Below the pieces are notes generated by a model. The model ran no database searches. It had not been told where the DNA came from and worked only from the letters and a program-made list of their open reading frames with translations. Below, one piece after another: positions 1 through 7,778 of a stretch of DNA of 64,000 nucleotides. How positions within the stretch are numbered: position 1 is the first letter of the stretch; each line of letters opens with the position of its first letter. This stretch comes from Streptomyces fradiae (GTDB lineage: Bacteria; Actinomycetota; Actinomycetes; Streptomycetales; Streptomycetaceae). The translations under genes were made by a program, and so were the position numbers. The stretch spans positions 3,720,001-3,784,000 of the forward strand of contig NZ_CP065958.1 of NCBI RefSeq assembly GCF_041270065.1, given 5' to 3'.

Positions 1-1
1 C

Positions 2-1819
2 GCCGGCTCCAAGGCCGGCCAGGCCTACTTCGTCGAGTACGTCATCCTCACCATCGGCCTCGCGATCTACGTGCTGCGCGGTCTCGAGGGCGCGATCCAC
101 CACGTCGAGCACTACGAGGCGGCGTACTTCGCCTCGTACCCCCTCGTCCTGGCCTTCAAGGGCCTGAGCGTCAGCACGCTGCAGACCCTGATCTACTTCA
201 CGGCCATGGTGAAGATCAGCACCTCGTTCATCTGGATGATCGTGGTGTCGCTCAACACCAACATGGGCGTCGCCTGGCACCGCTTCCTCGCCTTCCCGAA
301 CATCTGGTTCAAGCTGAACGCGACCGGTGAGACCGCGCTCGGCGCGCTCCAGCCGATGACCTCGGGCGGCAAGCCGATCGACTTCGAGGACCCGGGCGAG
401 GACGACGTCTACGGCGTCTCCCAGGTCGAGCAGTTCTCCTGGAAGGGCATCCTCGACTTCTCCACCTGCACCGAGTGCGGCCGCTGCCAGTCGCAGTGCC
501 CCGCCTGGAACACCGGCAAGCCGCTCTCCCCGAAGCTCCTGATCATGTCGCTGCGCGACCACGCGCACGCCAAGGCGCCGTACCTGCTCGCCGGCGGCGG
601 CAAGACCATGGAGGGCGAGGAGAAGGCCTCCGAGGAGCAGCTGAAGGACGTCCCGGCGGCCGCCCTGGCCGAGGCCGAGCGCCCGCTGATCGGCACCGCC
701 GAGGAGAACGGCGTCATCGACCCGGACGTCCTGTGGTCCTGCACCACCTGCGGCGCCTGCGTCGAGCAGTGCCCGGTCGACATCGAGCACATCGACCACA
801 TCGTCGACATGCGCCGCTACCAGGTCATGATCGAGTCCGCCTTCCCCAGCGAGGCCGGCACGATGCTGAAGAACCTGGAGAAGAAGGGCAACCCCTGGGG
901 TCTGGCCAAGAAGCAGCGCGTCGAGTGGACCAAGGAGGTCGACTTCGAGGTCCCGATCGTCGGCAAGGACGTCGAGGACCTCACCGAGGTCGACTACCTC
1001 TACTGGGTCGGCTGCGCCGGCGCCCTGGAGGACCGCGCCAAGAAGACCACCAAGGCCTTCGCGGAGCTGCTGCACATCGCGGGCGTCAAGTTCGCGATCA
1101 TGGGCGGCGAGGAGAAGTGCACGGGTGACTCCCCGCGCCGTCTGGGCAACGAGCCGCTGTTCCAGCAGCTCGGCCAGGAGAACGTCGCGATGCTGAACAT
1201 GGCGTTCGGCGAGGACGACGAGGACGAGTCGACGAAGAAGCCGAAGTCGGCGAAGAAGATCGTCTCGACCTGCCCGCACTGCTTCAACACCATCGCCAAC
1301 GAGTACCCGCAGCTCGGCGGCGAGTACGAGGTCATCCACCACACCCAGCTGCTCCAGCACCTCATCGACGAGGGCAAGCTGATCCCGGTGACCCCGGTCG
1401 AGGGCCTCATCACCTACCACGACCCGTGCTACCTGGGACGCCACAACAAGGTCTACACGCCGCCGCGCGAGATCATGTCGGCCGTCCCCGGCCTGCGCCA
1501 GCAGGAGATGCACCGCCACAAGGAGCGCGGCTTCTGCTGCGGCGCCGGTGGTGCCCGGATGTGGATGGAGGAGCGGATCGGCAAGCGCATCAACACCGAG
1601 CGCGTCGACGAGGCCCTGTCCCTCAACCCGGACATCGTCTCCACCGCGTGCCCGTTCTGCCTCGTCATGCTGACGGACTCCGTCAACGGCAAGAAGAACG
1701 ACGGCAAGGCGAAGGAGAGCCTGCAGGTCGTCGACGTGGCGCAGCTGCTGCTCGACTCGGTGAAGACCCCGGCGGAGCCGGAGGCCGAGCCGGCCGAGCC
1801 GGAGCCGGCGGACGCGTAA
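2..1819 (+). CDS. (Fe-S)-binding oxidoreductase, HdrD/GlpC-like (5' end outside window)
   Basis: The reading frame is open from the first bases, so the N-terminus lies outside the window; 605 codons are visible. The visible N-terminal part has two hydrophobic segments (about nt 25-85 and 185-260), consistent with a membrane anchor. Two ferredoxin-type CxxCxxCxxxCP motifs follow at about nt 467-505 and 737-775. The C-terminal half has two cysteine-rich CCG-type domains (GCAG...CPHC near nt 1012-1285 and DPCYLGR...CCGAGG...CPFC near nt 1420-1660). This order is that of heterodisulfide-reductase subunit D / glycerol-3-phosphate dehydrogenase C-like electron-transfer proteins. The donor and acceptor cannot be told from sequence. 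The tail is an acidic E/P/A repeat. A strong terminator follows. Confidence 0.9.
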   Translation, partial: AGSKAGQAYFVEYVILTIGLAIYVLRGLEGAIHHVEHYEAAYFASYPLVLAFKGLSVSTLQTLIYFTAMVKISTSFIWMIVVSLNTNMGVAWHRFLAFPNIWFKLNATGETALGALQPMTSGGKPIDFEDPGEDDVYGVSQVEQFSWKGILDFSTCTECGRCQSQCPAWNTGKPLSPKLLIMSLRDHAHAKAPYLLAGGGKTMEGEEKASEEQLKDVPAAALAEAERPLIGTAEENGVIDPDVLWSCTTCGACVEQCPVDIEHIDHIVDMRRYQVMIESAFPSEAGTMLKNLEKKGNPWGLAKKQRVEWTKEVDFEVPIVGKDVEDLTEVDYLYWVGCAGALEDRAKKTTKAFAELLHIAGVKFAIMGGEEKCTGDSPRRLGNEPLFQQLGQENVAMLNMAFGEDDEDESTKKPKSAKKIVSTCPHCFNTIANEYPQLGGEYEVIHHTQLLQHLIDEGKLIPVTPVEGLITYHDPCYLGRHNKVYTPPREIMSAVPGLRQQEMHRHKERGFCCGAGGARMWMEERIGKRINTERVDEALSLNPDIVSTACPFCLVMLTDSVNGKKNDGKAKESLQVVDVAQLLLDSVKTPAEPEAEPAEPEPADA

Positions 1820-1849
1820 GCGCCGGTTGTACCTGCTGTACGTGGCTGA

Positions 1850-1878
1850 GGGCCGCCCCGCGTGATGCGGGGCGGCCC
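1850..1878 (+). terminator. Rho-independent-type terminator after the Fe-S protein gene
   Basis: A perfect 12-bp stem (GGGCCGCCCCGC / GCGGGGCGGCCC) with a 5-base loop lies between two convergent genes. It can serve both directions. Confidence 0.8.
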
Positions 1879-1898
1879 TTCGCCGTACGTGAGCGGGA

Positions 1899-2837
1899 TC
1901 AGCTCTCCTGTCCGCTGCCGCGGCGGTGGTAGAGCGCGAACCCGAGCCCGGCGGCACCGAGGGCGGCCATGCCACCGCCGGCGCCGATGAGGGCGGCCTG
2001 GTGGGTGTCGTGGGACACCTCGGGCACGTTCTCGGCACCGGCCTTCACGGCACCCTGGGGGACGGTGCCGCGGGGCACGACGACGGTGCCGGTCTTCTGG
2101 GGGCTGGTCTTCTGGGGGTTGCTCTTCTGGGCGGTGTACTTCCGTACGAGCTTGCCGTCGAAGTCGTACACCCAGCTGTTGCCGCCCTGCTTGGGGGTGT
2201 CGATGACGACGAGGCGGTAGACGCCCTTGCCCGGCTGCGGGGCGAGCTTGAACGTCCAGCCGTGGTGGCTGAGGGTCGGCTTCTTGGGCGTGAGGGTGCC
2301 GAAGCGCAGCTCGACGCGGTTGCTCTTCTTGTAGAACTTGGCGACGGAGCCGTCGGGGAGGGTGACGCGCGCGTTGGCGTGGGTGTGCGGCGCGGGCTTG
2401 GGCTTCGGCTTGGGGGTGGGCTTCGGGGTCGGGGTCGGGGTCGGCTTCGGGGTGGGGGCCTCGTCCATCCAGGAGGAGACGCTGCCGTCCGGCTGGAGGA
2501 CCACGTGGAGGCCGTTGTTCTGCCCGTACGCGGGCTGCCCGGAGGTGGTGAGGGTGTCGAGCAGGGTGCCGCCGGCCCAGATCTCGGCCTGGTAGTCGTT
2601 GGGCGTGGTCATGTAGACCTTGGCGACCGAGCCGTCGGCGAGCTTGTACGACTGGACGAAGATGCGCCCGACGACGGGATCGGCGCTGTCCTGGTCCTGC
2701 CCCTGATCCTGCGACTGATTGTCGGGGTTCGGCGCCGGCTGGTCGTCGGCGAAGGCGGCGGCCGCGGGAAGGGTGAGGGCGGCGATGGTGCCGGTGGCGA
2801 CGGCGGCGGTACGGAGGGTCCGACGGGTGATTCGCAT
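1899..2837 (-). CDS. Secreted, C-terminally membrane-anchored protein of unknown function
   Basis: 312 residues. The ATG at 2837 is chosen because an AAGGAAG ribosome-binding site precedes it and the protein then begins with a classic signal peptide (MRITRRTLRTAAV..., cleavage near AAAFA-DD). The frame is open further upstream, but that part is not protein-like. After a Q/D-rich linker come two similar segments that each contain 'DGSVAK(V/F)Y', about residues 45-105 and 150-230, separated by a TPKPTPTPTPKP proline-lysine linker. A hydrophobic helix followed by HRRGSGQES sits at the extreme C-terminus, so the protein is probably exported and stays tethered to the membrane. No enzymatic motif is seen. 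Confidence 0.75.
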   Translation of the reverse strand: MRITRRTLRTAAVATGTIAALTLPAAAAFADDQPAPNPDNQSQDQGQDQDSADPVVGRIFVQSYKLADGSVAKVYMTTPNDYQAEIWAGGTLLDTLTTSGQPAYGQNNGLHVVLQPDGSVSSWMDEAPTPKPTPTPTPKPTPKPKPKPAPHTHANARVTLPDGSVAKFYKKSNRVELRFGTLTPKKPTLSHHGWTFKLAPQPGKGVYRLVVIDTPKQGGNSWVYDFDGKLVRKYTAQKSNPQKTSPQKTGTVVVPRGTVPQGAVKAGAENVPEVSHDTHQAALIGAGGGMAALGAAGLGFALYHRRGSGQES

Positions 2838-3042
2838 GGGATTCTTCCTTCTGCCTGACTTGTTCGGCGACATTTCGAAGGTAGATGCCCGACCCATCCC
2901 TTTTGCGTAGGAAATGTAACGACCACCGCACGCCTCCCCCTCGCCCGCGTAACCCCTCCGGGACCCCCTAGGGGATGTCACAGCTCTGCCGCACAATCCC
3001 CGGAGGGCGCGAGTCCACAGCCGGAGCGGGTACGTTCTTGAC

Positions 3043-3933
3043 GTGGCTGGATTCAGGAACGGACGCGGCCGGGCCAACAACCCCCCGCAGCAACAACCGC
3101 AGCAGCAGGCGCCGTACGGGTACAACGCGCCCCCGCCGGGCTACCCGCAACAGCAGCGCCCGCAGCAGCAGCAGTATCCGCAGCAACAGCAGTGGGGACA
3201 GCGGCAGGGCGGCGGCCGGGCGGCGCACGGGGAGCCGGAGTACTTCGGCGACCCCTACGCCCCGCAGCAGCAGCACCCGCAGCAGAACTACGCGGCCAAC
3301 AACCCGGGCCACACCCAGGTGTTCAGCGTCCACGACGACCCGTACGGCCAGGGCGCCCCGTACGAGGCCGCCCCCGCCCCCGTACCGACGGGCCCGCGGC
3401 TGCCCTGGAAGGCCCTGCTCAGCGGCATCGTGCTGCGCCCGGCGGACACCTTCATGCGGATGCGGGACCACGCGGTGTGGGGCCCGGCGCTGATCGTCAC
3501 GTTCCTCTACGGCCTGCTGGCCCTGTTCGGCTTCGACCAGGCCCGCGAGGACGCGATCAACGCGACGCTCTCGACGGCGATCCCGTACGTCCTGCTGACC
3601 GGCGTCGGCTTCGTCGTCGGCGGCCTGGTCCTCGGCGCCGTCACCCACACGCTCGCCCGCCAGCTCGGCGGCGACGGCAGCTGGCAGCCGACGGTCGGCC
3701 TGTCCATGCTGATCATGTCGATCACGGACGCGCCCCGCCTGGTCTTCGCGCTCTTCCTGGGCGGCGAGAACGGCCTGGTCCAGATCGTCGGCTGGCTGAG
3801 CTGGCTGGCGGCCGGCGCGCTCCTCACGATCATGGTGAGCCGCTCCCACGACCTGCCGTGGCCGAAGGCGCTGGGCGCGTCGGCGATCCAGCTGGTGGCG
3901 CTGCTGAGCCTGATCAAGCTGGGCACGCTGTAG
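3043..3933 (+). CDS. Yip1-family integral membrane protein
   Basis: 296 residues from a GTG start. The first 110 residues are a Q/P-rich, low-complexity cytoplasmic region (PQQQPQQQ, GYPQQQRP). From about residue 120 the protein has the Yip1 layout: the segment LPWKALLSGIVLRPADTFMR, followed by about five hydrophobic helices. Yip1 domain proteins in bacteria are membrane proteins without an assigned reaction. The gene stands alone and ends at a clear terminator. Confidence 0.85.
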   Translation: MAGFRNGRGRANNPPQQQPQQQAPYGYNAPPPGYPQQQRPQQQQYPQQQQWGQRQGGGRAAHGEPEYFGDPYAPQQQHPQQNYAANNPGHTQVFSVHDDPYGQGAPYEAAPAPVPTGPRLPWKALLSGIVLRPADTFMRMRDHAVWGPALIVTFLYGLLALFGFDQAREDAINATLSTAIPYVLLTGVGFVVGGLVLGAVTHTLARQLGGDGSWQPTVGLSMLIMSITDAPRLVFALFLGGENGLVQIVGWLSWLAAGALLTIMVSRSHDLPWPKALGASAIQLVALLSLIKLGTL

Positions 3934-3950
3934 GACGCCGGGAACCGCGA

Positions 3951-3979
3951 AGGCCCTCACCGCACGCCGGTGAGGGCCT
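3951..3979 (+). terminator. Terminator between convergent genes
   Basis: A 12-bp stem AGGCCCTCACCG / CGGTGAGGGCCT with a short loop and trailing T residues. It lies between the Yip1 gene and the convergent phosphoribosyltransferase gene. Confidence 0.75.
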
Positions 3980-4012
3980 TTCACATGTCCTGCGTATCTG
4001 CTCTTCGCCTTG

Positions 4013-4510
4013 TCAGGCGTCGAGGATCTGCCCTTCGCGCTTGACGACGGGCGGCTCGACGGACCAGGGGAAGTTGATCCAGTCGTCGGTCTTCTTCCAC
4101 ACGTACTCGCACTTCACGAGGGAGTGCGACTTCTCGTAGATGACGGCGGAGCGGACCTCGGCGACGTGGTCGACGCAGAAGTCGTGCACGAGCTTGAGGG
4201 TCTTGCCGGTGTCGGCGACGTCGTCGGCGATCAGGACCTTCTTGTCGGAGAAGTCGATCGCGTTGGGTACGGGTGCCAGCATGACCGGCATTTCCAGAGT
4301 GGTCCCGACGCCGGTGTAGAACTCCACGTTGACGAGGTGGATGTTCTTGCAGTCGAGGGCGTAGGCGAGTCCGCCGGCCACGAAGACTCCGCCGCGGGCG
4401 ATGGAGAGCACGATGTCGGGCTCGTAGCCGTCGTCGGCGATCGTCTGGGCGAGTTCGCGGATCGCCCGCCCGAAGCCCTCGTAGGTCAGGTTCTCGCGTA
4501 CTTCAGTCAT
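4013..4510 (-). CDS. Purine-type phosphoribosyltransferase
   Basis: 165 residues. The PRPP-binding signature VLIADDVADTGKTL is at residues 92-105, preceded by the PPi-loop-like SIARGG (36-41). Both are diagnostic of type I phosphoribosyltransferases, and the length fits the Gpt/xanthine-guanine salvage group. It should convert a free base plus PRPP into a nucleotide in the cytosol; the base specificity cannot be read from sequence. It lies 13 bp downstream of dcd on the same strand, which suggests a nucleotide-metabolism operon. Confidence 0.88.
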   Translation of the reverse strand: MTEVRENLTYEGFGRAIRELAQTIADDGYEPDIVLSIARGGVFVAGGLAYALDCKNIHLVNVEFYTGVGTTLEMPVMLAPVPNAIDFSDKKVLIADDVADTGKTLKLVHDFCVDHVAEVRSAVIYEKSHSLVKCEYVWKKTDDWINFPWSVEPPVVKREGQILDA

Positions 4511-4523
4511 GCGTGCTACCGCC

Positions 4524-5099
4524 TCACACCTGGGTCCGATGGAAGTTCATGTACGAGCGGGAGGCGGTCGGCCCCCGCTGGCCCTGGTACCGGGAGCCGT
4601 AGCGCTCGCTCCCGTACGGGAACTCGGCGGGCGAGCTGAGCCGGAACATGCACAGCTGGCCGATCTTCATGCCCGGCCAGAGCTTGATCGGCAGGGTCGC
4701 GAGGTTCGACAGCTCCAGGGTCACGTGCCCGGAGAACCCGGGGTCGATGAACCCGGCGGTGGAGTGCGTGACCAGGCCGAGCCGCCCGAGGGAGCTCTTC
4801 CCTTCCAGTCGCGAGGCGATGTCGTCCGGCAGGGTGATGACCTCGTAGGTCGAGGCGAGCACGAACTCGCCCGGATGCAGGATGAACGCCTCGTCCCCCT
4901 CCGGCTCGACCTCACGCGTCAGGTCGAGCTGCTCGACGGCGGGGTCGATGTGGGGGTAGCGGTGGTTCTCGAACACCCGGAAGAAGCGGTCAAGCCGCAC
5001 GTCGATGCTCGAGGGCTGCACCATGGATTCGTCGTACGGGTCGATGCGAACCCGTCCGGCGTCGATCTCGGCCCGGATGTCCTTGTCTGAGAGAAGCAC
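4524..5099 (-). CDS. dcd: dCTP deaminase (host copy)
   Basis: 191 residues from the GTG at 5099, the usual actinobacterial length. It has all the family hallmarks: QPSSIDVRL (28-36), the nucleotide-binding loop [11 protein letters not shown] (99-109), the catalytic glutamate E129 in TLELSN, and the C-terminal lid [13 protein letters not shown]. It deaminates dCTP. The Mycobacterium tuberculosis relative goes on to dUMP and pyrophosphate, and the actinobacterial sequence type suggests the same here. It is the intact reference for the two altered paralogs encoded at 20072-21144 in the adjacent mobile element. Confidence 0.95.
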   Translation of the reverse strand: MLLSDKDIRAEIDAGRVRIDPYDESMVQPSSIDVRLDRFFRVFENHRYPHIDPAVEQLDLTREVEPEGDEAFILHPGEFVLASTYEVITLPDDIASRLEGKSSLGRLGLVTHSTAGFIDPGFSGHVTLELSNLATLPIKLWPGMKIGQLCMFRLSSPAEFPYGSERYGSRYQGQRGPTASRSYMNFHRTQV

Positions 5100-5160
5100 G
5101 CCCCCACGATACGCAGAGGGCGCGGACCTCCCCAATCGGGACCGTCCGCGCCCGCCCAGG

Positions 5161-5334
5161 TCAGCGCCGCTCAAGCTCCACCGGCACGGCATGCCGCAAC
5201 CGCGCACACCGTGGACACCGAATCAGCCGCCCGGGCCCGATCCGCCCGGCACCGAGATGCGCGAGCGGGAACGAAGCGGTACTGAACACGTGCCCCTCGG
5301 CACAACGAACGACGGTGCGCTCCATCGAACCCAT
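5161..5334 (-). CDS. Small four-cysteine, zinc-ribbon-like protein
   Basis: 57 residues. The ATG at 5334 follows an AAGGGA ribosome-binding site. The cysteines are C11 in RCAEGHVF and the knuckle C40-P-R-C43; C11 with H15 could complete a zinc site. Small basic proteins of this kind are common and conserved in Streptomyces but have no established role. The frame is open further upstream, but that part looks non-coding. Confidence 0.6.
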   Translation of the reverse strand: MGSMERTVVRCAEGHVFSTASFPLAHLGAGRIGPGRLIRCPRCARLRHAVPVELERR

Positions 5335-5488
5335 CAAGTCCCTTCCCCGACAAGTGGTGGACGAGACAGCCACATTAGGGGATCCCCACCCCTCCCCCAC
5401 GGACGGCACTCCGCAGACCCGAGCTTCGCCTCGGCATGCGGGATGGGGTACAGTGTGCAACGATGCCGCATCGATCTTGGCGGCATTT

Positions 5489-5559
5489 GCGGATGTAGTT
5501 TAATGGTAGAACATGAGCTTCCCAAGCTTATAGCGCGGGTTCGATTCCCGTCATCCGCT
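5489..5559 (+). tRNA. tRNA-Gly (anticodon CCC)
   Basis: The acceptor stem GCGGATG pairs with CATCCGC and is followed by discriminator T. The anticodon stem TGAGC/GCTTA closes the loop TTCCCAA, giving anticodon CCC. The T-arm GCGGGTTCGATTCCCGT is standard. CCA is not encoded. The 3' half, from the anticodon loop onward, is duplicated at 30377 and 35016 and serves as an attachment site. Confidence 0.95.
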
Positions 5560-5560
5560 C
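5519..5560 (+). repeat. Attachment core in tRNA-Gly, left copy
   Basis: These 42 bases run from the anticodon loop to one base past the tRNA. They recur without a mismatch at 30377-30418 and 35016-35057, in the same orientation. A tyrosine integrase gene lies 2.2 kb inside. This is the normal architecture of a tRNA-integrated element (attL). Confidence 0.9.
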
Positions 5561-5565
5561 TTGTG

Positions 5566-5596
5566 CGAAGGCCCTGGTCAGAGACCAGGGCCTTCG
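5566..5596 (+). terminator. Terminator after tRNA-Gly
   Basis: A perfect 14-bp stem CGAAGGCCCTGGTC / GACCAGGGCCTTCG with a 3-base loop. The two other attachment copies are followed by a different, shorter terminator of similar design, so this one may have arrived with the element. Confidence 0.8.
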
Positions 5597-5663
5597 TCGT
5601 TGTCTAGACCTGTCGGGGACTGCCGTGCCCTCCGCGTGCCCCAACTCGGGGATATGCCCTGTA

Positions 5664-5711
5664 GACAGGTCTGCCCCTGCACCACCTAGGTGGTGCAGGG
5701 GCAGACCTGTC
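5664..5711. repeat. Perfect 48-bp palindrome near the left element end
   Basis: The left arm 5664-5687 and right arm 5688-5711 are exact reverse complements with no loop, centred on CCTAGG. It lies between the tRNA terminator and the 3' end of the XRE-ImmA gene. It may be a bidirectional terminator or a recombination or structural site. See findings. Confidence 0.85.
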
Positions 5712-5792
5712 GCAGAATGCGAGCGCGACTTCGCTGTGACTCGCGCCACTTCCGACTGGCGGAACGTTCCTCCCCACATGCAAAGGCGAGTG

Positions 5793-6947
5793 TCAGCGCA
5801 CGACGGAGAGCTGCGGTCTACGGGAGGCAATCGTACGGGCGCCACCGCGCCCGCCCTCCTGGGCGATGACCACCAAGCCGAAGATCAGGTCACTGAGATC
5901 CGCCGGCCTCAGGTCAAGATCGCGTGCGATTTCCGCCAGCGGGGTGCCTTCCGCTCGGAGAGCGGCGAAGACCTTGCCCAGCACCTGGGAAGTTTCCCGC
6001 GTGAGCGTGCTCTGGGGCTCCGACTTCCGGAAGCCCATGCGACTGAGATCGACGCAGTGCGTGCGGTACTGCCATTCGGTGGTGAGGTTGAGTTCGTGCA
6101 GGCGGTGGGCGAGTGCCATGGCGGCGACTTTCCAGCGTCGCTTCGCCTGCAGGATCCAGGTGGTGCTCGGGTTGCGAGGGGCGTGTGCCAGAACGTCTGC
6201 GGCCGGCATGAGCAGGGCCGCAGCGAAGCGGTGTGCTTCGCCTTCGGCCTGAGGCCCGTGGGGTACCTGCTCCTCACCGTGCAGAACCAAGTGCCCCAGC
6301 TCGTGTGCGGCGTCGAAGCGTCCGCGCTCGGCGGTCTTCTCTGTGTTTAGCAGTACGAACGGAACGCCGCGGTCCCAGAAGGAGAAGGCGTCCACTTCCG
6401 GGCAGTCCCTGGACAGCGAGAACACGCGCACCCCGTGCGCTTCGAGCAGGTGAACCATGTTGGGGATCGGGGCCACTCCCAACCCCCATCGAGTGCGAAC
6501 CAGTTCAGCTGCGCGCTCGGCGGGACAGTTCTCGGCCCCGGCCTCGCCGGGAAACACCGGTTCGCCGTCGCTGCCGAGACGGCTGAACGAGGTCAAGGTC
6601 GGAAGGTCCGGCGCCGGCAGCTTGAAGCGCGCCCGGATCCAGTCCTGCAAGATCCGGGCGAGGCGACCACTGCTCAGGGCGATGTCCCGTTGCGAGGCCG
6701 TCATCTTGCTCAGCGCCCTGAAGCTGACCGACTCCACGGGCAGGTCGGCGACCTCTTCGGCAACGAAGAAGGACTCTGGGAACTCCAAAGCCTCAGCAAG
6801 GCTGGCCAGGGAGGCCGGGGGAGGGTAGGCCCGGCCGTTCTCGTAGTCGGACAGCCGGCGGGCGGTGAGTCCGACCATCTGGGCGAGACGGGTGACGGTG
6901 AGCCCGCGGCGCTTGCGCGCCAGGACGAGCCGGGATGCGGTGGTCAT
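5793..6947 (-). CDS. XRE-family regulator fused to ImmA/IrrE metallopeptidase
   Basis: 384 residues. Residues 5-60 form an XRE helix-turn-helix (LAQMVGLTARRLSDYENGR). Residues 165-260 hold the ImmA/IrrE zinc-peptidase core, with HELGH at 215-219 and the downstream Glu in EAHRFAA near 237. In ICEBs1 the ImmA protease cleaves the ImmR repressor and releases the element. Here both modules are in one chain. The gene follows the 6978-7625 gene by 30 bp on the same strand, so they probably share a promoter. I infer a stress-responsive switch for the element. A toxin-antitoxin-like role is the alternative. Confidence 0.85.
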   Translation of the reverse strand: MTTASRLVLARKRRGLTVTRLAQMVGLTARRLSDYENGRAYPPPASLASLAEALEFPESFFVAEEVADLPVESVSFRALSKMTASQRDIALSSGRLARILQDWIRARFKLPAPDLPTLTSFSRLGSDGEPVFPGEAGAENCPAERAAELVRTRWGLGVAPIPNMVHLLEAHGVRVFSLSRDCPEVDAFSFWDRGVPFVLLNTEKTAERGRFDAAHELGHLVLHGEEQVPHGPQAEGEAHRFAAALLMPAADVLAHAPRNPSTTWILQAKRRWKVAAMALAHRLHELNLTTEWQYRTHCVDLSRMGFRKSEPQSTLTRETSQVLGKVFAALRAEGTPLAEIARDLDLRPADLSDLIFGLVVIAQEGGRGGARTIASRRPQLSVVR

Positions 6948-6977
6948 GGGAGTGCCAATGGGTTGTGGGGTGGACGA

Positions 6978-7625
6978 TCAGCCCAGACGCTCGATCGGGA
7001 TGTCGATGCCGCCTTCGCCGTCGTCGTCGTTCGGGAACGGGTTGAAGCCCTCGAAGTCGATGTAGGGGAAGATGATCCGCTCGTGCCAGCTGTCGATCTT
7101 GCCACGGCTCCCCGGGTTGGTCGGCAGTGACAGCTCGTAGTAGAGCCGCGTACCCGTCAGGGTGTTCACGTGCTGGTACAGGAGGAACCAGGTCGGGATC
7201 CCCTCCCCGACTCCCTGAGACTCGGGATCGGCCTCGTAGCCAGGGAACACCAGCTGCCGGTTGGTCTCAACCCGGCGGATGACCGCCGTGCCCTTCGAGT
7301 AGCGGGTAGCAGGGGTGAGCGCGGCGTAGCCGGTGGCCTTGTTACCGCTGGAGGCGGTGATGGCGAAGTCCTCTTCCGGCGACAGCAGGAGCGAGACGTT
7401 CTGAGGGCTCACGCTGCGCCATCCGTCAGGGATGTACGCCTCGCGAAGGAAGCGGATGGTCCTACCCCAGAAGATGTTGCCCGGGAGCGAGACCGGGTCG
7501 AGGGGCGTGCAGAAGTTGCGCTCCGCCTCGGCACGCCGCAGCACGTTCTCGATGGTTTCGGCCGAGAGCCCCAGGTCTGTGAGACGGCTCTGGCCGCGTG
7601 AGTCCTCAACGTGCATGACTGCCAT
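6978..7625 (-). CDS. Hypothetical partner protein of XRE-ImmA
   Basis: 215 residues, ATG at 7625 (a second ATG at 7616 is possible). I do not recognise a family. The protein is soluble, with a short helical N-terminal part, a central beta-rich part and an acidic C-terminal stretch (PNDDDGEGGIDIP). It is the first gene of the two-gene unit with XRE-ImmA and is preceded by repeated GGAAATC half-sites, which fits a regulated pair. It could be the protease's substrate or an effector. Confidence 0.7.
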   Translation of the reverse strand: MAVMHVEDSRGQSRLTDLGLSAETIENVLRRAEAERNFCTPLDPVSLPGNIFWGRTIRFLREAYIPDGWRSVSPQNVSLLLSPEEDFAITASSGNKATGYAALTPATRYSKGTAVIRRVETNRQLVFPGYEADPESQGVGEGIPTWFLLYQHVNTLTGTRLYYELSLPTNPGSRGKIDSWHERIIFPYIDFEGFNPFPNDDDGEGGIDIPIERLG

Positions 7626-7649
7626 ATTCAGCCCCTGACCACGAAGTGC

Positions 7650-7687
7650 GATTTCCGGAAATCCTCCCTCATACGAGGGAGGAAATC
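7650..7687. promoter_or_regulatory. Operator-like inverted repeats upstream of the ImmA unit
   Basis: GATTTCCGGAAATC (7650-7663) is a 14-bp perfect palindrome. It is followed by the stem CCTCCCTC / GAGGGAGG and a third GGAAATC half-site ending at 7687. The position is just upstream of the 7625 start, as expected for an XRE binding site. Confidence 0.5.
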
Positions 7688-7728
7688 AAGAAGCGCTGCT
7701 GGTCAGTCGACTGTCGGGCTTCGGGCAT

Positions 7729-7766
7729 CCCCGGTCAGAGCCGATCGTGAATCGCTCTGACCGGGG
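7729..7766 (-). terminator. Terminator of the integrase operon
   Basis: A 13-bp perfect stem CCCCGGTCAGAGC / GCTCTGACCGGGG lies immediately downstream of the integrase stop codon. Confidence 0.75.
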
Positions 7767-7778
7767 ACGTAACGGATC

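Noticed and set aside
4524..5099. Host dcd as part of the mobile cargo
   Set aside because: It lies outside the attachment core, is fully conserved, and sits with another nucleotide gene. Its closeness to an element carrying Dcd paralogs may be coincidence.
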